Notes: a model not told the origin generated them from the sequence alone. DNA of 64,000 nucleotides from CAYULW01 sp964445815 (GCA_964445815.1 CAYULW010000001.1:372001-436000); one strand, 5' to 3'; numbered from the stretch's first letter, positions 38,232-46,891 are shown. Numbers and translations are program-made.

Positions 38232-38480
38232 ATCTTCATTTAATTAAATTCTAGACATTGAGGATACATGCTACGAATGACGCATTATTCATTATTACTT
38301 GGAAGTACTTCTTGTCAAATTTCATTTAGAACTTTCACCAGTAAATCCCTGTCTTCATGAGGTGGAATTAAGGTGCTTGGATCAAAGTCTTCAAGGTTTA
38401 TTTCAAAAAGCTTCTGTTTAAAGTATCTCAAATTTTGCGGCTACACATTTTTTTATATTTTAGCAAAAAATTACCAAACC

Positions 38481-41400
38481 ATGAGACTGCTACTTTGCCT
38501 GTTTTTGTTAATTCAAAACCCGTTATTTTCCCAAGATCATTTTTACTATCTATCTGATGGAACGAAAGTGTCATTGCCTGTTATTGAAAATCTCCATCTC
38601 GTACACTTTAAGAACGGACTTGGTGAGCAAGGATTCATTTTAGAAGGCTTTCAGTTTGCAGGAAATTATTATGTGGTTTTCGACACCACCGAAATAGATG
38701 AATATTATTCTGATTATGTGATTTCCAAATCCTATAATAGAAGAGGTGATACACTCTATGAATCCGATGAGATATTGCTTCAATTCAAGGCTTCAACAAG
38801 CCAATCTCAAAAGAACAACCTTATAGAACTATATAACCTTGAACTTTTGCATACTTCACCCGCCTATGAACGCTATGCTTGCTCTAATCCCACAATCACC
38901 GCACAATCAATTTTTGAAAGCAATTTGGTAAAGTATTGTCACCCCAATCTGTTCTTTAGGCCAAAAGCGACCTATATCCCCAATGATATTTATTTTAACA
39001 AGCAATTCTATATTCACAACACAGGGCAACAAATCAACGATGGCAATTCCGGCACAGCGGATGCCGATATGGACGTGGTTGAGGCTTGGGATATCACGAA
39101 AGGCGATAGTAACATCGTTATTGCGGTTATGGATCGTGGCATTACCTCAAATCACATTGACCTTCCAAATACAAGACAGGTGCGATTGGCAGGCGGTAAC
39201 TTAGGGGCATCTGTCAGTGGAAGCAATCCGAATGATCTGACACCGGAAGCCAATTTTTATCATGGTGATCCTTGTGCGGGAGTGATAGCCGCTACGCAGG
39301 ACAATGCCATTGGCATAAGTGGTATTGCACCACTTTCTAAAATTATGCCTGTAAAGTTTGAACTTGGTGCTTCTTTTGCAATTATAGCCGACTGTATCAC
39401 ATTTGCAGATACGAACGGAGCGCAAATATTATCGGGTAGCTTTATAGGCCCCGATACTATTGTTTCTGCCATAGAAACAGCAATCTTAAATGCCCAAAAT
39501 AATAATATGTTGATGTTCTTTGCCGCAGGTAACACAAGGTATGACTTGCTTGCATCAGGATCGTACCCAAATTACAATCCATCAATCGGATATGTCGGTA
39601 CACCTGCAAATTCCAATTACTCAAGTGTGGTTACAGTTGGCGCGGGTGATAGGAATGACCAATTAGCCATTTACAGCCCCATTAATGAAAAAATAGATGT
39701 CGTTGCCCCAAGTTCATCAACGGTTTGGGATGCCCTGTATTCATTTACCAATACAGAAGGCTCAGATGTTTGGAGTATAGATATTCCAAATACAGCAGGG
39801 GCAAATACATTTAAATATGGCGATAGCTTTATTCAACAAAATGAAATGCTACCAAGTACGGGCTTAAACCATCTTGATTTTACAGGGCGTTTTGGAGGAA
39901 CATCGGCAGCAACACCGATGGTTGCAGGGGTGGCGGCTTTGGTTATGTCTGTCAATAATTGTATCAGCAATCTACAGGTCAAAGACATATTGCTTAATAC
40001 GGCAGATAAGGTTGGCGGTTATGATTATAATTGGAGTAGTACCAAACCCGGGCATTCAAAGCAATTTGGCTATGGAAGGGTGAATGCTCATAAAGCTGTT
40101 CTTGCCGCACAGGCCATGCAATCATCTAGCTTGGATTTAATGATCAAGGATGTGCCAAATGATTTTGGCGCAGAACCCGACACGATTGCTCAATATTTAT
40201 ATTTAAGCGAGGATATTTGGTTGAGAAACCAGCCTGATGGCTTAATCAATCAATATCATGAGAATCCTGAATATGATCCGGTTGTTCCCGTCTATGTCTA
40301 TATCAGAGTAAAAAACAAAAGCTGTAGTGACGCGACAATTTCCGACAGCCTGACTTTGTATTGGGCAAAAGCCTCTACAGCTTTATCATGGCCTAATCAT
40401 TGGAATGGAAGCATAACCAGTCCGGCCTTGATGGGAGATTCAGTATCAACACTTTCCATCGGTAATCTGAAAGCGGGAACGGACACAATTTTTGAAATTC
40501 CTTGGCTTATCCCAAATCCGACATTATATAACGGCATTAATCCTGATCCTTGGCATTTTTGTTTACTTGCAAGGATTAAGTCTCAAACTGATACAATGAC
40601 GGTTGCCGAGACTTCTACGCTTTGGCTGAATGTTAAAAACAATAATAATATCGCTTGGAAAAATGTGACAGTCGTGAATATGCACATGATCGGTCAAACC
40701 CCAACCCAAGTGGAACATGGCTTGGGTGCGGTGATCGGAATTGGCAATGATATCGGTTCAGAAAAAAGCATAAAACTTGTCTTTAAACCACCAACCCAAT
40801 TTTTTGGTTCTTCAATCACCACTGATGCAGAAGTTACGATTAAGCTTGATTCAACGTCCTTACAAAAATTCCAAAATGGAGGGGAAACATTTACAGGTAT
40901 GGATTATATGGGAGAAGGTGTATTCAAAGTTACGGCCGATTATGCCACGATTGAAGGACTGACATATGATGAATGGGAAACTTCAACGCTGTATGTCGGA
41001 TTTAATTTTCTGACGGAAGAAGTCGAAGACAAGGTTGTCTATAAATATTACGTTGAAGAATATGACACAGAGAATAATTTTATTGGTGGCGAAGAATATT
41101 TTATCCATCGCGATGAACGCCCTTTATTCTTAGCCGAAGCCGGTGCAAATCAAAATCTAATACAGGGGCAATCAGCCATACTACAAGCTCAGGATATCGG
41201 AGAGCCTGCCTTGTATCGTTGGTATGATGAAAACGGCATCTTATTTTATGAAGGAAAAGATACTAGTTTTGTCCCTTCCGGAAACCAGAATTTTCTCTTG
41301 GAAATTATTGCCTTGCGTGATGGTTTTAAAGATTACGATTCAAAGGAAATCCACATAAGGGATAATTATATCTCATCTCTTTCTCCCAACCCCATTTTAA

Positions 41401-41618
41401 ATTCTCAAAATTTGTACGTAACTTGCGTGCTATTGAACAGTGTATCAGCACAGTTAGTACTGTCCAATACACTTGGAACAATAAATAGAATTTATAATGT
41501 ATCGGCAACAAACCCTACAGCAATGATACCTGTGCATAATCTAACGCCCGACAATTACACTTTAAGACTCATCGTAAATGGTAATATTATTGACACTAGA
41601 CCAGTGGTAATTAACTGA
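38481..41618 (+). CDS. Subtilisin-like (S8) protease with T9SS sorting domain
   Basis: A 1045-residue secreted serine protease carried near the left end of the element. The ATG at 38481 is preferred because it gives a signal peptide (MRLLLCLFLLIQNPLFSQ); an upstream in-frame extension (from 38373) has no such property. Triad: Asp in VIAVMDRGITSNHIDLP (about residue 218), His in NFYHGDPCAGVIAA (about 261) and Ser in FGGTSAATPMVAG (about 475). A beta-rich region follows, and the C-terminus (about 965-1045) has ISSLSPNPILNSQNLY and NYTLRLIVNG, a T9SS type A-like sorting domain. It would need the host SprA system for secretion, and is followed after 12 bp by another T9SS gene. Confidence 0.87.
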   Translation: MRLLLCLFLLIQNPLFSQDHFYYLSDGTKVSLPVIENLHLVHFKNGLGEQGFILEGFQFAGNYYVVFDTTEIDEYYSDYVISKSYNRRGDTLYESDEILLQFKASTSQSQKNNLIELYNLELLHTSPAYERYACSNPTITAQSIFESNLVKYCHPNLFFRPKATYIPNDIYFNKQFYIHNTGQQINDGNSGTADADMDVVEAWDITKGDSNIVIAVMDRGITSNHIDLPNTRQVRLAGGNLGASVSGSNPNDLTPEANFYHGDPCAGVIAATQDNAIGISGIAPLSKIMPVKFELGASFAIIADCITFADTNGAQILSGSFIGPDTIVSAIETAILNAQNNNMLMFFAAGNTRYDLLASGSYPNYNPSIGYVGTPANSNYSSVVTVGAGDRNDQLAIYSPINEKIDVVAPSSSTVWDALYSFTNTEGSDVWSIDIPNTAGANTFKYGDSFIQQNEMLPSTGLNHLDFTGRFGGTSAATPMVAGVAALVMSVNNCISNLQVKDILLNTADKVGGYDYNWSSTKPGHSKQFGYGRVNAHKAVLAAQAMQSSSLDLMIKDVPNDFGAEPDTIAQYLYLSEDIWLRNQPDGLINQYHENPEYDPVVPVYVYIRVKNKSCSDATISDSLTLYWAKASTALSWPNHWNGSITSPALMGDSVSTLSIGNLKAGTDTIFEIPWLIPNPTLYNGINPDPWHFCLLARIKSQTDTMTVAETSTLWLNVKNNNNIAWKNVTVVNMHMIGQTPTQVEHGLGAVIGIGNDIGSEKSIKLVFKPPTQFFGSSITTDAEVTIKLDSTSLQKFQNGGETFTGMDYMGEGVFKVTADYATIEGLTYDEWETSTLYVGFNFLTEEVEDKVVYKYYVEEYDTENNFIGGEEYFIHRDERPLFLAEAGANQNLIQGQSAILQAQDIGEPALYRWYDENGILFYEGKDTSFVPSGNQNFLLEIIALRDGFKDYDSKEIHIRDNYISSLSPNPILNSQNLYVTCVLLNSVSAQLVLSNTLGTINRIYNVSATNPTAMIPVHNLTPDNYTLRLIVNGNIIDTRPVVIN

Positions 41619-41630
41619 TATACTTGAGTT

Positions 41631-42290
41631 ATGAAACACAGCTTGACCCTCTTGTTTAATTTGCTCTTGGTTTCCCAGATAGAAGCCCAGCAAATCACGA
41701 ATACCTTTCCTGATACGATTGCTCAAAATACGCCGTTGTTATTTGAAACCAGTACGATTGTGCGTGACAATGGATCTCCGCCAAGCTTTTGTAGTCCTTT
41801 AGTAGATCAAACGGATTCCATTAACGGGAATGATATTTTCTTTGACCTTACCTATGATATTACAGGATTTTGGACAACGGGTTGCGTAAGAAAAGATACA
41901 TTCAGTTATCAACCATTACCCGCGGGTGATTACCGCCTGATTTGTCATTGGAGATTAACCGATACCATGCATAACCCACCTTTTCATGCGCAGAGTTATA
42001 GATACGATACATTAAATATCCATGTTCAAAACCTGACATCACTTGAAGAGTTCAATCAGGCTTCCTTTCATTTATTTCCCAATCCTACGAATCATACCCT
42101 CAATATCGAGGGTACCGACCTTTCCAAAATTGTGAACTATGAAATTTGGGATATCAATGGACGGAAAATTCGTAGCACTACTCTAGATGATACTCAAAAA
42201 ATTGATGTCTCGGACTTCCCCAAAGGAACGTATATGCTTAGAATGCAAACGACCGATCAATCCCATCAGGAGAAATTTGTGATTTTTTAA
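41631..42290 (+). CDS. Small secreted protein with T9SS sorting domain
   Basis: A 219-residue secreted protein: signal peptide (about 1-19, ending IEAQ), a short beta-sandwich-like domain (about 25-135) with two cysteines in FCSPL and GCVRKD, and a T9SS type A sorting domain (about 145-219) containing FHLFPNPTNHTLNIEG, YEIWDINGRKIRS and KGTYMLRMQ. It begins 12 bp after the protease gene and is followed by a terminator, so the two form a two-gene cargo operon. It could be a partner, inhibitor or adhesin; nothing in the sequence decides. Confidence 0.75.
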   Translation: MKHSLTLLFNLLLVSQIEAQQITNTFPDTIAQNTPLLFETSTIVRDNGSPPSFCSPLVDQTDSINGNDIFFDLTYDITGFWTTGCVRKDTFSYQPLPAGDYRLICHWRLTDTMHNPPFHAQSYRYDTLNIHVQNLTSLEEFNQASFHLFPNPTNHTLNIEGTDLSKIVNYEIWDINGRKIRSTTLDDTQKIDVSDFPKGTYMLRMQTTDQSHQEKFVIF

Positions 42291-42349
42291 TGCTTTTAGA
42301 ATTCTAAAAGTAGCTTGTAACTTCTCTCTTCAACTCATTTCATGAAAAC

Positions 42350-42378
42350 AAAAGCCCCGATCAGATCGGGGCTTTTCT
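42350..42378 (+). terminator. Rho-independent terminator after cargo operon
   Basis: AAAAGCCCCGAT / ATCGGGGCTTTT, 12-bp perfect stem with a 3-nt loop. The T tract is part of the stem arm. Confidence 0.8.
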
Positions 42379-42505
42379 AACTTAACAAGCTTTGGACACT
42401 TGCGCCCATTGATTTGGACTCAATGGGCTGATCAGAAAATCCAAAGTACAGAAAGAAAACCAAGTGTAAAAATATTTATACAACAATTTGCATTAAATTT
42501 AATGT

Positions 42506-42694
42506 ATGGCTGAGTATTGTGAAAAATGCGCCAAGAAATACGGCTTTGAGCCGGATTATGATGCCGCCCCCTGTGAAGGCTGCGGGGAGGTTTATATTAG
42601 GGAAAAGAAAGATTGGACTACACTTTTAAAGGTGATTGGCCTTATTCTTTTGGCTTCTATAGTTATTGATCTGATTTTAAATAGTCTATTTTGA
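42506..42694 (+). CDS. 62-residue zinc-ribbon membrane peptide
   Basis: A small protein with two CxxC knuckles (CEKC at residues 5-8 and CEGC at about 23-26), probably binding one zinc, followed by a charged segment and one C-terminal membrane helix (about 40-60, LLKVIGLILLASIVIDLIL). The amino acid pattern is coherent and it starts with a good ATG. No family name is recognised. It is convergent with the gene at 42711 (16 bp between stops). Confidence 0.65.
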   Translation: MAEYCEKCAKKYGFEPDYDAAPCEGCGEVYIREKKDWTTLLKVIGLILLASIVIDLILNSLF

Positions 42695-42710
42695 TGGAAG
42701 AAAAAATTTC

Positions 42711-43505
42711 TCAATCTGCATCACCTTCATTGATAAATTCCAAAAGCCCTATGGCAAAATCAGTCACTTCTAAAAAACTGTATTTACCTGCTGTCGGCAC
42801 AGAGATCAATTCCTGCATAATGCCTTTTGTAACCAAATCTTGTTTATAGTAATAAAATTCTCCCTCTGAAATGCCGTAATAAGAGTGATCTCTATACCCT
42901 TCAGTTACCTCTATTGCCTCATCAAACTTCTTTAGTTCATGCTCTGCTTCAGCCAACTCTTTATTTATCATCATTCTAGTAGCGCTCTCCAACCCTTGAG
43001 CACCTAAAACCATTTCGTCTTTTAGCTTTGTATTTAATTGCTCAACATTTAGTAAAAGTTTCATCCTTTTTTTTCGGAGTGTTTCATAATCCGTCTTGTT
43101 ACTATAATGCGCTGCAAGGATTTTAATTTGCATATCATTCAGTTTTGCAATCACATCAATATAGACTTCAACAAAATCAGTTTTAATAGGGTTCAATAAT
43201 TGGTTGGCCAATATCAACTTAAATCGTTTCTTTTTTTCATCGCTGCTTGTCTCAGCAACTTCCTTAATAATTGCTTCAAATATATCTCCAAACTGATCGG
43301 ATGAAATTTGCTCAAAACTATGGTCTTCTATACTCCTACCCTTCATGTAGGCTGCAAGATCCTCTACAAATTTATTTACCCTATTTTGCTTTACTCTCGC
43401 TCTATGCTCGAAAATGGCTTCATTCAAAGCCGTCCCGATTGTTGGTATCGCACCAATTAAGCCCTTTAGTGTGCTTACAAATATTTCATTTCTCTTTTCA
43501 CTCAT
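42711..43505 (-). CDS. Unknown protein with hydrophobic N-terminal segment
   Basis: A 264-residue protein starting MSEKRNEIFVSTLKGLIGAIPTIGTALNEAIF; an ATG four codons upstream is possible. The GAIPTIGTALNEAIFEHRARVKQNRV part resembles a glycine/proline-containing hydrophobic helix followed by a basic amphipathic region, a layout I recall in various accessory, sometimes defence-island, proteins of unknown function. The rest is helical and charged, with a long Lys/Glu-rich coiled segment (about 140-205) and a final winged-helix-like region (GEFYYYKQDLVTKGIMQELI). No catalytic motif is seen. It stands alone on the minus strand in the cargo region. A defence or toxin-like role is speculation. 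Confidence 0.55.
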   Translation of the reverse strand: MSEKRNEIFVSTLKGLIGAIPTIGTALNEAIFEHRARVKQNRVNKFVEDLAAYMKGRSIEDHSFEQISSDQFGDIFEAIIKEVAETSSDEKKKRFKLILANQLLNPIKTDFVEVYIDVIAKLNDMQIKILAAHYSNKTDYETLRKKRMKLLLNVEQLNTKLKDEMVLGAQGLESATRMMINKELAEAEHELKKFDEAIEVTEGYRDHSYYGISEGEFYYYKQDLVTKGIMQELISVPTAGKYSFLEVTDFAIGLLEFINEGDAD

Positions 43506-43652
43506 AACTGAACACAAATAACGGACAAATACGCAATCATGCTATTGAGAGCATACATTTCATTTTTCTTGACAACCAACCAAAATAGGATTATACTCCT
43601 ATGAGATACTCCCAAAATTTCAATCACATTTAGACAAAAGAAAGGAAGGCCG

Positions 43653-44117
43653 ATGCCAAATGTCAGCCTTGTGCAAACCTTTGAAGAGGTCAAATTGGTT
43701 TATCATAATAAAGTAAAAGCCGAAGACCGACCAAAGATCACAATGCCCAATCATGCCTATGACATCCTGATAAAAACATGGGACAAAGACCAAATAAGCC
43801 TTTTGGAAGAATTTAAAATTGCTCTGCTTGATCGCAGTAATAGATTGATGTCCATTGCCCCAATCTCAAAAGGTGGTACAGCCGGAACATATGTTGATGC
43901 CAAAATTGTGTTTGCTCTTGCTCTGAAAAGGCGAGCAAACGCCATGATTTTGGCGCATAACCATCCATCAGGAAACCTTAAGCCAAGCAGCTCCGATATT
44001 CAGCTTACCAAAAAGCTTTCAAAAGCCGGAGAGGTATTAGACCTCAAAATCCTAGACCACCTGATTATAACCCCCGATGGATATTATTCCATGAGTGATG
44101 AAGGGTTGATACCATAG
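43653..44117 (+). CDS. RadC-like JAB-domain protein
   Basis: A 154-residue protein of the RadC/JAB (MPN+) family. The metal-binding motif is AHNHPSGNLKPSSSD with His102, His104 and Asp115; a conserved glutamate lies in LLEEFKIALLD. It lacks the helix-hairpin-helix N-terminus of chromosomal RadC, as is normal for the short forms on mobile elements of Bacteroidota. RadC is not a proven repair protein; the fold is a metallo-isopeptidase. A GGAAGG sequence precedes the ATG, unusual for a Bacteroidota gene. It is followed by the 112-residue gene after 21 bp. Confidence 0.9.
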   Translation: MPNVSLVQTFEEVKLVYHNKVKAEDRPKITMPNHAYDILIKTWDKDQISLLEEFKIALLDRSNRLMSIAPISKGGTAGTYVDAKIVFALALKRRANAMILAHNHPSGNLKPSSSDIQLTKKLSKAGEVLDLKILDHLIITPDGYYSMSDEGLIP

Positions 44118-44138
44118 ATTGAAAGATTAGGACAAGTC

Positions 44139-44477
44139 ATGCAACAAAGTCCCTCTGAAACTTCATACAAATGGAACGCAAACAAAGTTTTAGAACAATG
44201 GTTAGCAAAAGCCTATAAAGGCAATACTTATGAAAGACCGATTTTTAAACATCCTTACGAGTGCAATCATACCTTTACAATATCCGAGCTTAAGCGCTTA
44301 AAGCTCATTGCTGCGCATTTGGTTCAGGAGTTAGGCGAACAGTACTTAGAATACTACCAATTCATTGAAAAGCATTTAAAGACAAAGAAAGCACAACAAA
44401 GAGATTTACAGGACATTCAAAGGTTATTGTCGTCTGATAATATCCTTAATGGGAAAAGCAATCTTTTCAAGCCATGA
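44139..44477 (+). CDS. Unknown 112-residue element protein
   Basis: A helical, charged protein (SELKRLKLIAAHLVQELGEQYLEYYQF, KTKKAQQRDLQDIQRLL) without recognised domain. The 3' end overlaps the 3' end of the convergent recombinase by 54 bp. It lies 21 bp after the RadC-like gene in the same direction and may share its transcript. Confidence 0.5.
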   Translation: MQQSPSETSYKWNANKVLEQWLAKAYKGNTYERPIFKHPYECNHTFTISELKRLKLIAAHLVQELGEQYLEYYQFIEKHLKTKKAQQRDLQDIQRLLSSDNILNGKSNLFKP

Positions 44478-45806
44478 TTGTTTTTGCTCTAAAGAGGGTC
44501 CGTGACCGTACCGTTCACGGACATACTTATGTCCCATAAGTATAGCCTGAACCTTCTCAGGAGGCTCTACAGCCGTTAAGCGATCTTCAAAGCTATGTCG
44601 AAGTGAATACAGACTATGATTTTCAGATGGTAGAATATTGTTTGTCCTGAAATATTTATTGATCGTATTAGACAATAAATCCCTTCTTCCCAGATAGCGG
44701 TCAAAACCGCCGTTTAATTGCTGAAAAGCGTATAATGAAACACCGACAAGCGGAATATCCCTCTCGCTTTGTGGTGTTTTAAGGGTGCGGATTTCGTTTG
44801 GTCTGATTTTGATATGTGGCACAGGATGATCCAAAACAACATCGCCGTTTTGGTCATCCAAACCGACAAGCTCAGAAATACGTGCGCCAGTTTCGATCAT
44901 GGCATAAATAAATAGCCGGGCTTCATCGTTCAGACCATCAAGAGCCTGACCCAATAGTTTTTCGCTGATGAAGTCATTGGGTAAAGGATAGCGGGGTGTC
45001 TTTTCTTTTTCTTTTAAGCGAATGCCTATAAAAAGATCGTGAACTGACATAGAAAACTGATAACTATTATTCACATGATTGAGTATTTGCTTAATAAATC
45101 CAAAGTCTTTATTGGCTGAGTTTGCTGACAGATCATGTTCTTGAATACGGTCAATCCACCATTGGCGGAATTTTAAAATGTCTTGTCTTTTGATCACTTC
45201 GACATTTTTAAGGCCAATGGCCTGAATAAAGTTCGTAACAGCTCGTTTTCGGGGATTTTCCCATTTGCGTATCTGATTATCGGAATACCCTTGAAGATTG
45301 CCCTTTTCAAAGTCCAAGAACTCTTTCAGGGCTTCTTTTACGGTTATTTGGGGCTTCAATATGCCGCCCAAGACGGCTTCTTTAACGTATGGGGCAGGGT
45401 GGGCATGAGCGACTTCTAGGCGGTTGGCAATGTCTATCAAAGAGCCGTTTCTTAAAAGTTGCTCTTGGGGCAAATACATAAACCTATACTGACGAGCTGT
45501 TTCAATGATCTGTTTATAATGTCCTTTGATGTAATCGTTGGAATAATTGGGTGTGATACTGTCCCAAAACTCGTTTAATAGAGCATTTAAATTTTGAGAA
45601 CGCTGCATAGCTTTTGCACGGCATTCCGTTTTAAGACTGATTTGCAAACTTTTTTGAGCAAACAAATGCTCGAACTCTTTGGGTATTCGTTTTTGAAAAT
45701 AGAACTTATGACCTCGTTTTTTTAGATATAAAGACAATAAAATACTCCAACTAACACAGATTAATTTCACTAATTGTAGTACAGAAAGTAGTACAAAATC
45801 AAGCAC
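44424..45806 (-). CDS. Second tyrosine recombinase of the element
   Basis: Up to 460 residues. The catalytic domain contains the first arginine in MIETGARISELVGLD, the HxxR region in HSLYSLRHSFEDRL, and the terminal histidine and tyrosine in ILMGHKYVRERYGHG. A SAM-like DNA-binding domain (about 160-270) precedes it. The reading frame opens with MLDFVLLSVLQLVKLI, which is not expected for this family; the homologous-looking sequence begins LYLKKRGHKFYFQKRIPKE, so the real start may be an internal TTG near 45740. YFQKRIP resembles the N-terminal domain of DUF6538-type integrases, mostly known from Proteobacteria. It lies 275 bp from the inverted repeats at 46081 and could be their recombinase, or a relic integrase of an inner element. 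Confidence 0.88.
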   Translation of the reverse strand: MLDFVLLSVLQLVKLICVSWSILLSLYLKKRGHKFYFQKRIPKEFEHLFAQKSLQISLKTECRAKAMQRSQNLNALLNEFWDSITPNYSNDYIKGHYKQIIETARQYRFMYLPQEQLLRNGSLIDIANRLEVAHAHPAPYVKEAVLGGILKPQITVKEALKEFLDFEKGNLQGYSDNQIRKWENPRKRAVTNFIQAIGLKNVEVIKRQDILKFRQWWIDRIQEHDLSANSANKDFGFIKQILNHVNNSYQFSMSVHDLFIGIRLKEKEKTPRYPLPNDFISEKLLGQALDGLNDEARLFIYAMIETGARISELVGLDDQNGDVVLDHPVPHIKIRPNEIRTLKTPQSERDIPLVGVSLYAFQQLNGGFDRYLGRRDLLSNTINKYFRTNNILPSENHSLYSLRHSFEDRLTAVEPPEKVQAILMGHKYVRERYGHGPSLEQKQSWLEKIAFPIKDIIRRQ

Positions 45807-46055
45807 AATTTGACTTTGATTGAGGTCAGAAGGGACAATGAAAGGGGTGTATAAATGAATTAATACAACAACTTAATTGAAAAGATTGGAGACATTATTA
45901 AGTGAAAAATGGCGGACAGACAGATAGCAGCCTGATTCTATAGAATATTGTAACGACTTGATTTTATTGCCTTTTTACTATTTCTATAATTTTTAACAGT
46001 AAAGTTGAAGTACAAAATGTATGTAATTTGTAGTACATTTTTCCATTGCTATATA

Positions 46056-46154
46056 TTATACATTCTCTAACCACGCTAGTCTACATCTTTCCAAAGTTGT
46101 CTTTAGTAAGGAATGCCAAAAAACACTATTGTCGTGGTTTACTACTTGGCACAT
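46056..46154 (-). CDS. 32-codon frame starting inside the segment (MCQVV...)
   Basis: ATG at 46154-46152 reads MCQVVNHDNSVFWHSLL and ends at TAA 46056-46058. Its NHDNSVF part is the left arm. Its codons run through the arm in the same register as the gene body at right, so inversion would fuse this start to that body. As a gene here it is probably a truncated copy. The SD signal is weak. Confidence 0.3.
   Translation of the reverse strand: MCQVVNHDNSVFWHSLLKTTLERCRLAWLENV
46081..46147 (-). repeat. Left arm of inverted repeat flanking a possible switch
   Basis: Read on the minus strand this matches 46417-46491: 29 bp with two differences (46119-46147), then an unmatched interval, then CTTTGGAAAGATGTAG (46081-46096). 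The whole resembles a gene segment duplicated in opposite orientation. It contains the 3' part of a small minus-strand frame. Confidence 0.8.
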
Positions 46155-46170
46155 TTATAAAACTCTAATG

Positions 46171-46278
46171 CTATTCACCTTTTTTCTGAGTGAATAGTAG
46201 ACGCAAAATCCCCTTGCGTCTTTCTACTGTGATTCTTGCACCTTGTTCGGTTTTGGCAATGACGTATTTTCCCCTCAT
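46171..46278 (-). CDS. Possible 35-residue peptide inside the segment
   Basis: A short frame reading MRGKYVIAKTEQGARITVE and then ending LLFTQKKGE. It is rich in charged residues and has a compact, gene-like composition. It lies within the 46148-46416 interval between the inverted arms. Nothing is known of it; a short frame like this may occur by chance. Confidence 0.35.
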   Translation of the reverse strand: MRGKYVIAKTEQGARITVERRKGILRLLFTQKKGE

Positions 46279-46402
46279 GCCTACGCCATGATTCCTCGCG
46301 GGTCAAAATACTATGCAAAAACCTCTTCTGCGGTGCTGATACGAATACACATAAAGACTGCAAGGCAGCTTTTACTTAACCACTCAACAAAAGGAGAATA
46401 TC

Positions 46403-46577
46403 ATGAGTAAAAAAGTAAGTAAAAAACCACGACAATAGTGTTTTTAATGTCATAGACCGAAAGGATAAAGACACACTTTGGAAAGATGTAGGCGGCGCAT
46501 TTTTCTTTGAGACAAAAGACGGCCGCAAAGGGATTAATATCCCGAATTTCAATTTGGTTCTTCTAGAACCAAAATAG
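46403..46577 (+). pseudogene. Small gene with start out of frame with its body
   Basis: A strong SD (AAAAGGAG) precedes ATG at 46403, which reads MSKKVSKKPRQ and stops at 46436-46438. The next frame, running from before 46425 to TAG at 46575-46577, encodes NHDNSVFNVIDRKDKDTLW and then ends LNLVLLEPK-like (about 50 residues, with GGAFFFETKDGRKGINIP). Removing one A from the 6-A run at 46421 would fuse start and body to a 57-residue protein. Two explanations: a frameshift mutation, or an OFF orientation of an invertible segment whose opposite ATG is in frame with the body. The body is similar in layout to small uncharacterised proteins of proteobacterial plasmids. Confidence 0.55.
46417..46491 (+). 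repeat. Right arm of inverted repeat flanking a possible switch
   Basis: Complement of 46081-46147: AAGTA, two mismatches, then 22 identical bp (46424-46445), an unmatched 20-30 bp, and CTTTGGAAAGATGTAG (46476-46491). The arm is inside the small gene body. Confidence 0.8.
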
Positions 46578-46600
46578 AAAAACTTTCAGCTTTTCCATTC

Positions 46601-46632
46601 AGAGCCTGAGCAAATGCTCAGGCTCTTTTTGC
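46601..46632 (+). terminator. Rho-independent terminator after the small gene
   Basis: AGAGCCTGAGC / GCTCAGGCTCT with an AAAT loop and a T run. It separates the small gene from the mob region. Confidence 0.88.
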
Positions 46633-46647
46633 TGTTCCAGTATGAAG

Positions 46648-46834
46648 GGTCATATCAGTTCACATGAACCAAACATGACCAGTTAAGGCCGAAGACGACC
46701 AGCCTTAAATCAAGGCGATACATTCACACTTACTTTTAAGATCGGAGCTAAAAAGCCTGATAGCAAGATATTCCATTGTATATACGCTGTATATAAAAAT
46801 GGAATCTTGGCAAGGGGGAGAAATCCCCCGTTGC
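46648..46834 (+). promoter_or_regulatory. Cluster of inverted repeats upstream of mobC, candidate oriT
   Basis: No gene lies in 46578-46891. The stretch holds four inverted repeats: GGTCAT/ATGACC (46648-46680) enclosing GTTCA/TGAAC; TTAAGGC/GCCTTAA (46683-46708); a 36-bp near-palindrome ATTCCATT...AATGGAAT with TATATAC/GTATATA arms (46770-46805); and a GC hairpin GGGGGA-GAAA-TCCCCC extended by GCAA/TTGC with one bulged G (46810-46834). Such repeat clusters immediately upstream of mobC-relaxase genes usually contain the origin of transfer and sites for MobC autoregulation. The nick position cannot be read from the sequence. Confidence 0.6.
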
Positions 46835-46891
46835 ATCCCCCTTTGAGCTTCGCATCAAAAACTAGAATTGAACCATTAAAAGGAGCTTATC

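Noticed and set aside
38373..38480. N-terminal extension of the S8 protease
   Set aside because: It would place the hydrophobic signal peptide 36 residues inside the protein; the ATG at 38481 gives a normal signal.
46175..46363. 62-codon frame on the minus strand between the inverted arms
   Set aside because: Rich in Arg, His and Cys without pattern; it runs across the better 35-codon frame in another phase.
46403..46438. Programmed ribosomal frameshifting to join MSKK and the gene body
   Set aside because: The needed shift is +1 at a run of six A, whereas A-rich slippery sites usually give -1; no stimulatory structure is evident.
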